Positions 35,532 to 44,661 of a DNA stretch of 45,945 nt are shown in pieces. How positions within the stretch are numbered: the stretch's first letter is position 1; each line of letters opens with the position of its first letter. Made by a program: the position numbers and the translations under genes. The notes below the pieces were generated by a model. That model was not told the origin of the DNA, ran no database searches, and saw nothing but the letters and a program-made list of their open reading frames with translations. This DNA comes from DAITQM01 sp039794245. GTDB lineage: Bacteria; Pseudomonadota; Gammaproteobacteria; Xanthomonadales; Wenzhouxiangellaceae. Location: assembly GCA_039794245.1 (NCBI GenBank), contig JBDIVS010000024.1, positions 1 through 45,945 on the forward strand. The letters run 5' to 3'.

Positions 35532-36173
35532 ATGATCAAGGTCATGCTGGTCGATGACCAGACGCTAGTCCGCCAGGGCGTGCGCAGCCTGCTCGGCCTG
35601 GCGCCCGAGATCGAGGTCGTGGCCGAGGCCGCGGACGGAGAGCAGGCCCTGGCGACGATCGATGAGGCCCGCCCCGACGTGTTGCTGCTCGATTTGCGCA
35701 TGCCGGGCCTGAGCGGGATCGACGTGCTGCGCACCTTGAAAGACGAACATCGCCTGCCGCCGACCGTCATCTTGACCACCTTCGACGACGACGAGTTGAT
35801 CCTCGCCGGCATCCAGGCCGGAGCCCGCGGTTACCTGTTGAAGGATGTCTCGCTCGAGGAACTGGTGGCGGCGATCAAGGCCGTGGCGGCCGGCGAGTCG
35901 ATCGTCAAGCCGGTGGTCAGCGAGCGGCTGCTGAAAGGCCTCAAGGGCATGCGCAACGAGTTCGCCAGCCTCGACCGGCCCGACCCGCTGACGCCGCGCG
36001 AAACCGAGATTCTGCGCCTGATGGCCGCCGGCTTCAGCAACAAGGAGATCGCCAATTCGCTGCACGTCGCCGAGGGCACGGTCAAAAACCACGTCTCCAA
36101 CATCCTGTCGAAAATGGGCGTCCGCGACCGGACACGCGCCGTGTTGAAGGCTTTCGAACTCGGCGCGATCTGA
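35532..36173 (+). CDS. NarL/LuxR-family response regulator
   Basis: The product is 213 aa. The receiver domain has the acidic pair VDDQ, phospho-Asp in DVLLLDLRMPGLSG (about residue 54), Thr in LTTFDD and Lys in YLLKDVS. The DNA-binding LuxR helix-turn-helix reads LTPRETEILRLMAAG, FSNKEIANSLHVAEGTVKNH and VSNILSKMGVRDR. Partner of the upstream kinase. Targets are unknown; the Gld-like ABC genes starting 183 nt downstream are natural candidates. ATG 35532 begins directly at the conserved core. Confidence 0.93.
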   Translation: MIKVMLVDDQTLVRQGVRSLLGLAPEIEVVAEAADGEQALATIDEARPDVLLLDLRMPGLSGIDVLRTLKDEHRLPPTVILTTFDDDELILAGIQAGARGYLLKDVSLEELVAAIKAVAAGESIVKPVVSERLLKGLKGMRNEFASLDRPDPLTPRETEILRLMAAGFSNKEIANSLHVAEGTVKNHVSNILSKMGVRDRTRAVLKAFELGAI

Positions 36174-36356
36174 TCTTTTCTCCCGCCGGCAATGGAACAC
36201 TGCGGCGTTTGCGTGGTCAATGGCAGTCGGTTCAGCCGGTTGGCTGGTTGAAACTGGCTCACGGCATCCCGATATCCCGCTATGCCCCGGGCCGGCCGGG
36301 GTTGAGGTTACGGCCGGGGCGGAGCCGGTGGGCATGGAATCAAATGGGAGTTCTCC

Positions 36357-37307
36357 ATGATCGAAGTTAAATCGCTGACCCGGCGTTTCGGGCCGTTCAC
36401 CGCGGTGGACCGCCTGACGTTCAGCGTCGGCGAGGGTGAAGTTCTGGGGTTTCTCGGCCCGAACGGGGCCGGGAAATCGACGACGATGAAGATGCTGACC
36501 GGCTTTCTGGAGCCGAGTTCGGGCACCGCGACGATCCTCGGCCACGACATCCGCAACGACCGCCTGGCGGCGCAGCGCGAGATCGGTTACCTGCCGGAAG
36601 GGGCGCCGCTGTACGGTGAAATGACCGTCCTCCAGTTTCTCGAATTCATCGCCGAGGTGCGCGGTTTTCACGGCCCCGAACGCGGCGCGAAAGTCGCCGC
36701 GGCAATGGGCCGCCTGCAGCTCGACGACGTCGCCGGGCAGACGATCGAGACCCTGTCCAAGGGCTACAAGCGCCGCGTCGGCCTGGCGCAGGCGATCCTG
36801 CACGATCCCCGGGTGCTGATCCTCGACGAGCCGACCGACGGCCTCGATCCCAACCAGAAACACGAGGTCCGCAGGCTGATCGGCGAGATGGCCGCCGGCC
36901 GGATCATCATCATCTCGACCCATATCCTCGAGGAGGTGCACGCGGTGTGCACGCGGGCGATGATCATCGCCGCCGGCCGGCTGGTCGCCGACGACACGCC
37001 CGACGGCCTGGCGCGCCTGTCGCGTTATTACGGGGCGCTGACGTTCCAGGTTGCCGCGCCGCAACAGGTGGCCAGCGATCTGGCGTCGCTCGCCGCCGCT
37101 GGAGCGGTGGAAGTGAGCGGCAGTGAAGTCACCGTGTTCCCCAAGGACGGCGGCGGTGATCTGCTCAGTGCCGTGCAGCAACGCATCGCCGAACGCGGCT
37201 GGCAGGTCAGTGGCCTTCGGCTGGAAAACGGCCGGCTCGACGAGGTGTTCCGGGTGATCACCCGCAAGGCGGCCGGTCATCCGGAGCCGATCAAGGAGGC
37301 GGCGTGA
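36357..37307 (+). CDS. ABC transporter ATP-binding protein (GldA-like)
   Basis: The product is 316 aa. Walker A GPNGAGKSTTMKMLTG, the Q-loop region IGYLPEGAPLYGEMTV, signature LSKGYKRRVGLAQAILHDP and Walker B LILDEPTDGLDPNQ are intact, followed by an about 100-residue C-terminal extension as in GldA/NatA-type ATPases. GGAG lies six bases before ATG 36357. It is first of four tightly spaced genes: permease (TGATG junction), GldG-like, DUF4340. Non-gliding Gammaproteobacteria commonly carry this set, and its substrate is unknown. Confidence 0.93.
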   Translation: MIEVKSLTRRFGPFTAVDRLTFSVGEGEVLGFLGPNGAGKSTTMKMLTGFLEPSSGTATILGHDIRNDRLAAQREIGYLPEGAPLYGEMTVLQFLEFIAEVRGFHGPERGAKVAAAMGRLQLDDVAGQTIETLSKGYKRRVGLAQAILHDPRVLILDEPTDGLDPNQKHEVRRLIGEMAAGRIIIISTHILEEVHAVCTRAMIIAAGRLVADDTPDGLARLSRYYGALTFQVAAPQQVASDLASLAAAGAVEVSGSEVTVFPKDGGGDLLSAVQQRIAERGWQVSGLRLENGRLDEVFRVITRKAAGHPEPIKEAA

Positions 37308-38041
37308 TGGCAACGATAATGACCCTGCTGCGCCGCGAACTCGGCGCCTATTTCATGACTCCCGTGGCCTGGGTGTTTATCGTCATCTTCCTGATGCTGT
37401 CCTCGGGCATGACCTTCTTCTTCGGCGGTTTTTACGAGCGCGGCATCGCCGATCTCGAGCCGTTCTTCCGCTTCCTGCCCTGGCTGTATCTGTTTCTGGT
37501 ACCGGCGATCGCCATGCGGCTGTGGGCCGAAGAGCGCAAATCCGGGACGATCGAGCTGTTGCTCACCTTGCCGATCACGCCGGCCGAGGCCGTGGTCGCC
37601 AAATATCTCGCTGCCTGGGTCTTCATCGGCATCGCGCTGGCCCTGACTTTTCCGTTGTGGATCACCGTCGCCGTGCTCGGCGACCCCGACAACGGCGCGA
37701 TCCTGACGGCTTATCTCGGCAGTTGGCTGCTGGCCGGTTCCTACCTGGCGATCGGCAGTTGCCTGTCGGCCCTGACCCGCAACCAGGTGGTGGCTTTCAT
37801 CCTTGCCGTCGTCGTCTGCTTCAGCATTTTGTTGATCGGCGTACCGACCGTCGTCGAGGCGCTGCACGGGCTGTTGCCGAGCGCTTTTGCCGATGGCATC
37901 GCCGCCCTCAGCCTGCTGGCCCGCTTCGACGCTTTTTCGAGAGGGGTGATCGATTTTCGCGATCTGGCCTATTTTGTGCTGGTGATCGTTTTCTGGCTGA
38001 TCGCCAACCGTATCGTGATCGAACTTAGAAAAGCAGGGTAA
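37307..38041 (+). CDS. ABC transporter permease (GldF-like)
   Basis: The product is 244 aa from ATG 37307 (GTG 37304 also possible). LLRRELGAYFMTPVAWVFIV is the ABC2-type N-terminus, FGGFYERG the first loop and EERKSGTIELLLTLPITPAE the conserved coupling loop of GldF-type permeases; about six membrane spans are seen. The start shares one base with the ATPase stop. With the ATPase it forms an exporter-type ABC unit. Confidence 0.92.
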   Translation: MATIMTLLRRELGAYFMTPVAWVFIVIFLMLSSGMTFFFGGFYERGIADLEPFFRFLPWLYLFLVPAIAMRLWAEERKSGTIELLLTLPITPAEAVVAKYLAAWVFIGIALALTFPLWITVAVLGDPDNGAILTAYLGSWLLAGSYLAIGSCLSALTRNQVVAFILAVVVCFSILLIGVPTVVEALHGLLPSAFADGIAALSLLARFDAFSRGVIDFRDLAYFVLVIVFWLIANRIVIELRKAG

Positions 38042-38045
38042 GTAT

Positions 38046-39950
38046 ATGAGCGGAAAAATCCCGAAAATCGGTATTGCCGGCCGCGACGGCCATCTGTATT
38101 CCTGGTCGTCGCTGGCGCTGCTGGCCTTGCTCTTTCTGGCGCTCGTCATGCTCAGTTCCATCGTGCTGCGCGGCGCCCGTCTCGATCTGACCGAACACGG
38201 CCTGCACACGATCAGCCAGGGCACACGCAATATCCTGGCCGGCTTGCAGGAGCCGCTGCACCTCAGGTTGTTTTATTCGGAGCAGCTCAGCACCGAATCG
38301 CCGCAGCTCGTGCCCATCCGCACCTATTACCAGCGGGTGCATGACCTGCTGAACGAGTTCCAGGCGCGCGCCGGCGACCGCCTGCAGGTCAGCTTCATCG
38401 ACGTCGCGCCGTTTTCCGAGGAAGAGGACGAAGCGGCGAGATACGGCCTGCAATCCATCCCGGTCGGCAGCGACAGTTTTTATTTCGGTCTGGCCGGCAC
38501 CAACGCCGTCGACGGGCTGGAAGTGGTCCCCTTTTTCCACCCCAACCGCGAGCGTTTCCTCGAATACGATCTGGCGCGGCTGATTTATCGTCTCGATAAG
38601 GCTAAAATGCCTAAAATCGGCGTGCTGAGTTCGGTTCCGCTCGACCCCGGTTTCGATCCGGCGACGCAGCGCAGCCGGCCGGGGCTCACCGCCTTCGAAC
38701 AGTTGCGCGAGTTTTACGAGGTGGTGACCATCGATCCGGCGGTGCCGGCGCTGCCGGATGACCTCGAGGCGTTGATTCTCGTACACCCCAAGGATCTCAG
38801 CGCGGCGATGGAATACTCGATCGACCAGTTCGCACTGGCCGGCGGCCGGCTTCTCGTCTTCGTCGATCCGTACACCGAACAAGGCGCCGAGGCGCCGTAC
38901 CCGGGCATGCCGCCGATCGGCGGCAGCTCCGACCTGCCGCGCCTGTTCAAGGCCTGGGGCGTGACATACGACAAGGAACAATTCATCGCCGATCTGCGCT
39001 ATGGCCTCGAGGTGAACATGGGGGCGCAGGGCACGGCGCGCCATATCGCGATCCTCGGCCTCGACAGCGAGGCGATCGGCCGTGACGACATCGTCACCGC
39101 CAATCTGAACAGTGTCAACCTGGCCAGTGCCGGCGAACTGAAAGCCGCCGCCGATGCCCCGATCGACTTCACGCCGCTGCTGTGGAGCAGCGTCAACGCC
39201 GCTGCCCTGCCCACCACCCGCCTGCAAGCGCTCGGCAATCCGCGCTCCTTGCTCGAAGGTTTCCAGCCCGATCAGCAGATCCACGTGCTGGCGGCGCGCC
39301 TGAGCGGCGAGGTCAAAAGCGCCTTCCCCGACGGCAAACCGGAAGATTCGCCGCTCGCCGGCGAACCCTTGGCCGGCGGCCGGCTCGAGGCGATCATCGT
39401 CGCCGACAGCGATCTTCTGGCCGACGCCTATTGGGTGCAGCGTCAGAACTTCTTCGGCCAGACGCTGCTCAACCCGTTTGCCGGCAACGGCGACCTGTTG
39501 CTCAATGCCGCCGAGAACCTGCTCGGCAACGCCGACCTGATCTCGATCCGGCCGCGCGAACTGGCGCTCAGACCGTTCAAGCTGGTCGAGAACCTCCGGG
39601 TTGCGGCCGAAACCCGTTTCCGCGACACCGAAGAACAGCTCGAACGCGAACTCGACGAGACCGAACGCAAACTCACCGAATTGCAGCAATCACGCGGTGA
39701 CGGCGATCTGACCGTGCTCAGCGAGGCGCAAAAAGCCGAGGTCCAGCGCTTTATCGAGCGCAAGCTCGAGGTGCGGCGCGAACTGCGCAAAGTGCGCAGC
39801 GACCTCGATCGCGATATCCGGGTGCTCGGCGCCTGGCTGAAGGCGATCAATATCGGTTTGGTCCCATTGCTCGTGGCGCTCGCCGGCGGATTGTATTTCG
39901 TCCGCCGCTGGCGGCACCGCCCGGCACGTGCCGCGGGAGGGCAGGGCTGA
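38046..39950 (+). CDS. GldG-like ABC auxiliary protein
   Basis: The product is 634 aa. An N-terminal membrane span (LALLALLFLALVMLSSIVL, about 20-40) is followed by LDLTEHGLHTISQGTRNIL, a signature of GldG/ABC_transp_aux proteins, and a large extracytoplasmic region with VLILVHPKDLS-like Rossmann elements (EALILVHPKDLS, GGRLLVFVDPYTEQGAE). A charged coiled coil (about 525-590) leads to a C-terminal span LVPLLVALAGGLYFVRR. It probably acts with the permease in the membrane. It ends one base into the next ATG (TGATG). Confidence 0.9.
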   Translation: MSGKIPKIGIAGRDGHLYSWSSLALLALLFLALVMLSSIVLRGARLDLTEHGLHTISQGTRNILAGLQEPLHLRLFYSEQLSTESPQLVPIRTYYQRVHDLLNEFQARAGDRLQVSFIDVAPFSEEEDEAARYGLQSIPVGSDSFYFGLAGTNAVDGLEVVPFFHPNRERFLEYDLARLIYRLDKAKMPKIGVLSSVPLDPGFDPATQRSRPGLTAFEQLREFYEVVTIDPAVPALPDDLEALILVHPKDLSAAMEYSIDQFALAGGRLLVFVDPYTEQGAEAPYPGMPPIGGSSDLPRLFKAWGVTYDKEQFIADLRYGLEVNMGAQGTARHIAILGLDSEAIGRDDIVTANLNSVNLASAGELKAAADAPIDFTPLLWSSVNAAALPTTRLQALGNPRSLLEGFQPDQQIHVLAARLSGEVKSAFPDGKPEDSPLAGEPLAGGRLEAIIVADSDLLADAYWVQRQNFFGQTLLNPFAGNGDLLLNAAENLLGNADLISIRPRELALRPFKLVENLRVAAETRFRDTEEQLERELDETERKLTELQQSRGDGDLTVLSEAQKAEVQRFIERKLEVRRELRKVRSDLDRDIRVLGAWLKAINIGLVPLLVALAGGLYFVRRWRHRPARAAGGQG

Positions 39951-41152
39951 TGAAACAACGCACTTTCCTATTATTGCTGGCGGCCAGTCTCATCGCGCTC
40001 GGCATCGCCTGGTGGGCGGCGCGCGGGATGCAGCCCCACGACCGCACCGGCACCACCGACCGCCTGTTCCCGGAACTGGCGGCGGTGATCAACGACGTGA
40101 CTAAAATCACGCTGACCGGGGCCGGCAATCAAAACCTCGTCACCCTCGAGCGCGGCGATACCGCCTGGGGGGTTGCCGACCGCGCCGGCTATCCGGCCGA
40201 TTGGGACAAAGTCCGCCGCCTGCTCGCCGATTTTGCCGAAGCGACGATCGTCGAGCCGAAAACGGCGATCGCCGAGCGTTACGCAAAGCTCGGTGTCGAG
40301 GATATCGCCGCCGAAGATGCCGGCGGGGTGCTGGTCACCCTCGGTGCCGAGAGCGGCGAAGCCGGTCCGGCTCTGATCGTCGGCGAAGCCAACAACGCCG
40401 GAACCGGGCGTTACGTCCGGCGCCCGGACGAGGCCCAATCCTACGCCGTTACGGGCTTGTTCGAGGCGCCCAAACAAGTGACCGACTGGCTGGACAAGAA
40501 AGTGCTCGATATCCCGGCCAGCCGTATCGAAGAAGTGCTCATCCGCCATGCCGGCGGCGAACTGGTCCACGCCCGCCGCCAGGCCGACGACAAAACCAAT
40601 TTCGAGCTGATCAACCTGCCCGCCGGGCGCGAGTTGTCGAGCCAGTGGGCGGTCAATGCGCTGCCCAATTCACTGACCAACGTGTTGATCGACGATGTTC
40701 AGCCGCGTTCCGGCAATCCCGATTTTGCCGCCGATGTCACGGTGTTGTTCGTCACCGCCGAAGGGCTGAATGTCGAACTGGCGCTCGACAAACAAGACGA
40801 GGCGTACTGGCTGGCGATCGACGCCAACGCCGAGCCGGCGAAGGCAGCGCAAAACGGCGAAACAGCCGGAACCGAAGATGCTGCAGCCGATGACGGCGCG
40901 GCCAAGACCGCCACTGGGGAAACCGGCGCCGAGGTGGATGGCGACGAGGCGGCAGCGGGCGAAGCGGAGGATACGGCCTCGAACGAAGCCCAGAACACCG
41001 CAACGCCAAAGGATCCGGCAAGCGAAGCCGCGGCGCTGCATGACCGCCACCAGAACTGGTATTACCAGGTTCCGGAATACAAATACAACGCCTGGGCCAA
41101 GCATCTGGAAGACATGCTCAAATCGCCGGCCGGCGAGGGCAATCAATCATAA
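39950..41152 (+). CDS. DUF4340 domain-containing protein
   Basis: The product is 400 aa. A single N-terminal span (FLLLLAASLIALGIAWWAA) anchors a periplasmic DUF4340 region (FPELAAVINDVTKITLTGAG, WGVADRAGYPADWDKVRRLL, VTDWLDKKVLDIPASRIEEV). Residues about 300-360 are low-complexity, rich in Ala, Glu, Asp, Gly and Thr, probably a flexible linker, before a short conserved end (WYYQVPEYKYNAWAKHLEDM). DUF4340 genes regularly follow gldG-like genes. Role unknown, presumably part of the same envelope complex. Last gene of the operon. Confidence 0.9.
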   Translation: MKQRTFLLLLAASLIALGIAWWAARGMQPHDRTGTTDRLFPELAAVINDVTKITLTGAGNQNLVTLERGDTAWGVADRAGYPADWDKVRRLLADFAEATIVEPKTAIAERYAKLGVEDIAAEDAGGVLVTLGAESGEAGPALIVGEANNAGTGRYVRRPDEAQSYAVTGLFEAPKQVTDWLDKKVLDIPASRIEEVLIRHAGGELVHARRQADDKTNFELINLPAGRELSSQWAVNALPNSLTNVLIDDVQPRSGNPDFAADVTVLFVTAEGLNVELALDKQDEAYWLAIDANAEPAKAAQNGETAGTEDAAADDGAAKTATGETGAEVDGDEAAAGEAEDTASNEAQNTATPKDPASEAAALHDRHQNWYYQVPEYKYNAWAKHLEDMLKSPAGEGNQS

Positions 41153-41175
41153 GTTCGATCACCGAAGAGGTCTCT

Positions 41176-41228
41176 CAGTAGAGTAGGCGAGGAACCCGAC
41201 GGATGCCGGGCCCTCGCCTACTCTACTG
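41176..41228 (+). terminator. Strong hairpin after the ABC operon (probable terminator)
   Basis: CAGTAGAGTAGGCGAGG at 41176-41192 and its perfect reverse complement at 41212-41228 form a 17-bp stem around a 19-base loop that itself has a CCCG...CGGG pair. It lies 24 bases after the DUF4340 stop. The downstream sequence has only loosely spaced T residues, so termination may be factor-assisted. Confidence 0.6.
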
Positions 41229-41354
41229 GTGTGATTTATAATGTGTTTTTCTGGATAGATGCGCGCCGTCCTGGCGCGCACTCCTGCCCGGTCGCCTGCG
41301 GCGCGTCCAAATTCGTTCCCGACGAATTTGTCCGGATCGCGCCCGCTGCCGCGG
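41229..41354. repeat. Left arm of a ~126-bp inverted repeat
   Basis: Starting GTGTGATTTATAATGTG and running through CCGTCCTGGCG, CCGGTCGCCTGCGGCGCG and AAATTCGTTCCCGACGAATT, it matches the reverse complement of 45606-45732 with only scattered differences (roughly 90 percent by eye). It contains the internal palindrome AAATTCGT-TCCCG-ACGAATTT. Confidence 0.85.
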
Positions 41355-41706
41355 CCGCGTCTCCCCTTTTTTGTCATTCCCGCGAAAGCGGGAATCCAGT
41401 GGTAATACCTGGATTCCTGCCTGCAGCGGGCAGGCCGGATCGCGTCCGCTGCCGCGGCCGCGTCCGGAATGACAAGTGTGAGAGTAGCGGCCGCGTCTCC
41501 CCTTTTTTGTCATTCCCGCGAAAGCGGGAATCCAGTGGTAATACCTGGATTCCTGCCTGCAGCGGGCAGGCCGGATCGCGCCCGCTGCCGCGGCCGCGTC
41601 CGGAATGACAAGTGTGAGAGTAGCGGCCGCGTCTCCCCTTTTTTGTCATTCCCGCGAAAGCGGGAATCCAGTGGTAATACCTGGATTCCTGTCTGCAGCG
41701 GGCAGG
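41351..41706. repeat. 136-bp tandem repeat, ~2.6 copies, with dRS3-like palindrome
   Basis: The word GTCATTCCCGCGAAAGCGGG recurs at 41373, 41509 and 41645, an exact 136-bp period; the three units are almost identical. Each unit holds ATTCCCGCGAAAGCGGGAAT, a perfect 8-bp stem of the ATTCCC-N8-GGGAAT form known from neisserial dRS3 repeats and seen in many proteobacterial intergenic repeats, plus CTGCAG-centred dyads. The last unit breaks off about 140 bases before the acylase start. Confidence 0.9.
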
Positions 41707-41844
41707 GCAGACCCGCCCGCTTTTTTCCACCCCCCACTTCGTGCCATAATCCGCCATGCCGGCTTTGCCGCCCGCCGCGCCCCGCTGTTCGTCACCCGCG
41801 CCGCCTCCGGCAAGGCCAACAAAACACCTATAAGGAGGCTTCTC

Positions 41845-44661
41845 ATGCGAGCAATACTCACTCCGCTTCGTTTGGTGTCACTGTGCCTGGCGGCGCTCGC
41901 GCCGTCTCTCGCCGGCGCCCAGACTGCCTTGACCATTCCGGGCCAGAACGGGCTGATCAGTTTCACCTCCGATGCGTTCGGCAACCCGCAGATCACGGCG
42001 ACCACCGAATTCGACGCCGCCCGGGCGCAGGGCTACCTGCACGCCCGTGACCGCTTCTTCCAGATGGACTTCAATCGGCGCGCGGCCAGCGGCCGGGTCG
42101 CCGAACTGGTCGGGCCGAACGGGCTGGCGAGCGACGTGCAACTGCGCACCCTGGGCATCTCCCGCGCCGCCTGGGCGACCTGGGTGGCGCTCGACAACGA
42201 TACCCGCGGCTGGCTCAAGGCCTATGCCGACGGCGTCAACGCCTTCCTAGCCGGCAACCCGTTGCCCCCGGAATACAGCGCCCTGGAGCTGACCGGCGTC
42301 CCCCAATGGTCGCCGCTCGACAGCCTGGTGATCGGCAAGGTGCTGGCGTTGCAGCTCTCGTTCGATCTCAGCGACATCGATTTCACGATCAACGCCACGG
42401 CCTATCAGGTCGCCGGCCAGATCGGCGGCTTCAACGGTGCGGCGCTGTTCGCCGAAGACACCCACCGCGCCCAGCCGCCCGATGACCGCATTTCGATGCC
42501 CGGTTTCCTGACCAGTATCGGCGGTGTCGGTGCCGCGGCGGGCGGTGCACCGCCCGTGGCCGGCAAGGGCGTCACCGAGGTCGCACTGGAGGTGCCGCTC
42601 GGCGAGATCGACCCGGCACTCGCCGCGCAGGCGGCGAATTATCGGCAAAAGATCGCCGGCATCCCGTTTTTCGACCGCGCCCTCGATCCGGCCAAGCAGG
42701 GCGCCGGCTCCAATTCCTGGGCCGTCTCCGGTTCTAAAACCGCCAGCGGTGTGCCGCTGATTGCCAACGATCCGCACCTCAGTCTCGGCACGCCGTCGAT
42801 TTTTGTCGAAGAAAGCCTGACCGTCACCGGGGCCGGCGGCTTTACGATCAGCGGTGTCGCGTTCGCCGGCATCCCCGGCATCGTCCAGGGCTGCACGGCG
42901 AATTTCTGCTGGGGTTCAACGGTCAACCCGATGGACGTCACCGACGTCTATCAGGAACAGTTCCAGGCCAACAACCTGGGTCTGCCGGTGGCCACGATCT
43001 TTCAAGGCCAGGCCGAGCCCTTGCAGATCATCTTTCAGAGCTTTTTCGTCAACACTCCAGGTGACGGCAGCGCCGACAACCTGACCCGCGCCGAGGTACC
43101 GCTCGATGCCGGCGGTGTCACCTTTGTCGTCCCGCGCCGCAACAACGGCCCGATCGTCGATGTCGATTCCGCAAACGGCACCGCACTCAGCGTGCAGTAC
43201 GCCGGTTGGGGGCCGACTTTCGAACTGGTATCGTTCCGGCTGATCAACAAAGCCACGACGCTGGCCGAATTCGAAGATGCACTGCAATGGTTCGACATCG
43301 GTTCGCAGAATTTCATCTACGCCGACAACGCCGGCAACATCGCGCACTTCACCAGCGGCGAGATGCCGCTGCGCGCCGACCTGCAAAACCAGATGACCGC
43401 CGACGGCGGCCGGCCGCCGTGGTTGATCCGCGACGGCACCGGCACCTTGAACCACGAATGGCTGCCGGTACAAAACCCGCAGCCGCAACAAGCCGTGCCG
43501 TTCGAGATCCTGCCGTGGGGCGAGATGCCCAAGCTGATCAACCCGGCGCGCGGTTACGTCGTGACCGCCAACAACGACCCGATCGGCACCAGCCTCGACA
43601 ACAACCCGTTGAACCAGGTGCGCCCCGGCGGCGGCCTGTATTACCTGAACTTCAGTTACGTCTCGTATCGCATGGGCCGCATCGACCGCGGGCTCGAACA
43701 ACTGACCGCGGCCGGCAACGTGACGCTCGACGACATGATCGTCCTGCAGGCCAACAACCAGTTGCGCGACGCCGAAATCCTGAGCCCGTTGATCGTCCAG
43801 GCATTCAATAACGCCGCCACCCCCGGTGCATGGCCGGGACTGGCGCAATTCGCCGCCGATCCGCGCTTGCAGCAGGCAGTGGCCCGCTTGGCGACCTGGG
43901 ACGCCGGCACGCCGACCGGCATCCAGCAGGGCTACGATCCGGGCGACAACCCGGCCGCCTTGCCGGCGCCGAGCGCCGCCGAGATCGCCGCCAGCATCAA
44001 TGCCACGATCTTTTCCGTTTGGCGCGGGCAGATGATCAAAAACACGCTCGACGGGACATTGACGGCCATCGGCCTCGGCGACTTCCTGCCCGACGAACGG
44101 GCCGTCTACCACGCCCTGACCTATCAGTTGCGCAATTTCGCCCAGACCCGGGGCGCCGGCGCTTCCGGCATCCCGTTCTTCAATGTCCCCGGGGCGCCGG
44201 CGCCGGAAGATGCACGCGATGTGATCATCCTGAAAAGCCTGCAGGATGCGCTCGCGCTTCTCGCTTCCGACGAATTCGCCCCGGCGTTCGCCAATTCGAC
44301 CAACCAGGACGATTACCGCTGGGGCCGCCTGCACCGCATCGTCTTCGACCACCCGCTCGGCGTCGATCCGTTCAACATCCCGAACGGCGGCGGTTTTACC
44401 GACCTCGCCCCCGGCCTGCCGGGCATCCCGCGCGCCGGCGGTTACGAGGCGGTCGATGCGTCGCGCCACAGCTCGCGTGCCGACGGCCCCAACGAGTTCA
44501 TGTTCGGCGCCGGCCCGGCCCGCCGCTTCGTCGCTGAAATGCGCCCCGGCGGCGAACGCCTGGAAGTCATACCCGGCGGCCGCAGCGGCATCTTCTTCAG
44601 CCCGATGTTCAGCAACCAGTTGCCGCTGTGGCTGACCAACGATTTTCATGATATGCCCTAA
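41845..44661 (+). CDS. Penicillin acylase family protein (Ntn-hydrolase)
   Basis: The product is 938 aa. Signal peptide residues 1-25 (LVSLCLAALAPSLAGA) target the periplasm. The alpha-chain region (QGYLHARDRFFQMDFNRRAA) is followed by a linker and the autocatalytic site GAGSNSWAVSG, where Ser289 becomes the N-terminal nucleophile of the beta chain. PLIANDPHLSLGTPSIF and GVAFAGIPGIVQGCTANFCW are conserved beta-chain blocks, and a later RWGRLH-type block is seen (YRWGRLHRIVFDHPLG). Such enzymes cleave acyl amides, including beta-lactams or acyl-homoserine lactones; which one is not predictable. AAGGAGG precedes ATG 41845 by six bases. The frame is open further upstream through repeats, but the signal peptide sets the start. 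Confidence 0.93.
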   Translation: MRAILTPLRLVSLCLAALAPSLAGAQTALTIPGQNGLISFTSDAFGNPQITATTEFDAARAQGYLHARDRFFQMDFNRRAASGRVAELVGPNGLASDVQLRTLGISRAAWATWVALDNDTRGWLKAYADGVNAFLAGNPLPPEYSALELTGVPQWSPLDSLVIGKVLALQLSFDLSDIDFTINATAYQVAGQIGGFNGAALFAEDTHRAQPPDDRISMPGFLTSIGGVGAAAGGAPPVAGKGVTEVALEVPLGEIDPALAAQAANYRQKIAGIPFFDRALDPAKQGAGSNSWAVSGSKTASGVPLIANDPHLSLGTPSIFVEESLTVTGAGGFTISGVAFAGIPGIVQGCTANFCWGSTVNPMDVTDVYQEQFQANNLGLPVATIFQGQAEPLQIIFQSFFVNTPGDGSADNLTRAEVPLDAGGVTFVVPRRNNGPIVDVDSANGTALSVQYAGWGPTFELVSFRLINKATTLAEFEDALQWFDIGSQNFIYADNAGNIAHFTSGEMPLRADLQNQMTADGGRPPWLIRDGTGTLNHEWLPVQNPQPQQAVPFEILPWGEMPKLINPARGYVVTANNDPIGTSLDNNPLNQVRPGGGLYYLNFSYVSYRMGRIDRGLEQLTAAGNVTLDDMIVLQANNQLRDAEILSPLIVQAFNNAATPGAWPGLAQFAADPRLQQAVARLATWDAGTPTGIQQGYDPGDNPAALPAPSAAEIAASINATIFSVWRGQMIKNTLDGTLTAIGLGDFLPDERAVYHALTYQLRNFAQTRGAGASGIPFFNVPGAPAPEDARDVIILKSLQDALALLASDEFAPAFANSTNQDDYRWGRLHRIVFDHPLGVDPFNIPNGGGFTDLAPGLPGIPRAGGYEAVDASRHSSRADGPNEFMFGAGPARRFVAEMRPGGERLEVIPGGRSGIFFSPMFSNQLPLWLTNDFHDMP

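Larger units (their letters stand above)
41153..41844. other. Repeat-rich intergenic region (692 bp)
   Basis: It contains, in order, the operon-end hairpin (41176-41228), the left arm of a long inverted repeat (41229-41354), the 136-bp tandem repeat (41351-41706) and the leader of the acylase gene with AAGGAGG at about 41832-41838. Open frames cross it on both strands only because the repeats lack stops; their translations (such as FCHSRESGNPVVIPG) are the usual by-products of such palindromic repeats. Confidence 0.7.

Noticed and set aside
38025..39689. Long minus-strand frame opposite the gldG-like gene
   Set aside because: Shadow of a high-GC coding sequence; rich in Gln/Val/Glu/Arg with no family motif, while the plus-strand protein is clear.
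41351..41706. CRISPR array
   Set aside because: Period is 136 bp with near-identical whole units and no variable spacers; this is a tandem duplication.
41605..41844. N-terminal extension of the acylase gene through the tandem repeats
   Set aside because: The translation is the repeat product FCHSRESGNPVVIPG and so on; the signal peptide and a strong AAGGAGG site set the start at 41845.
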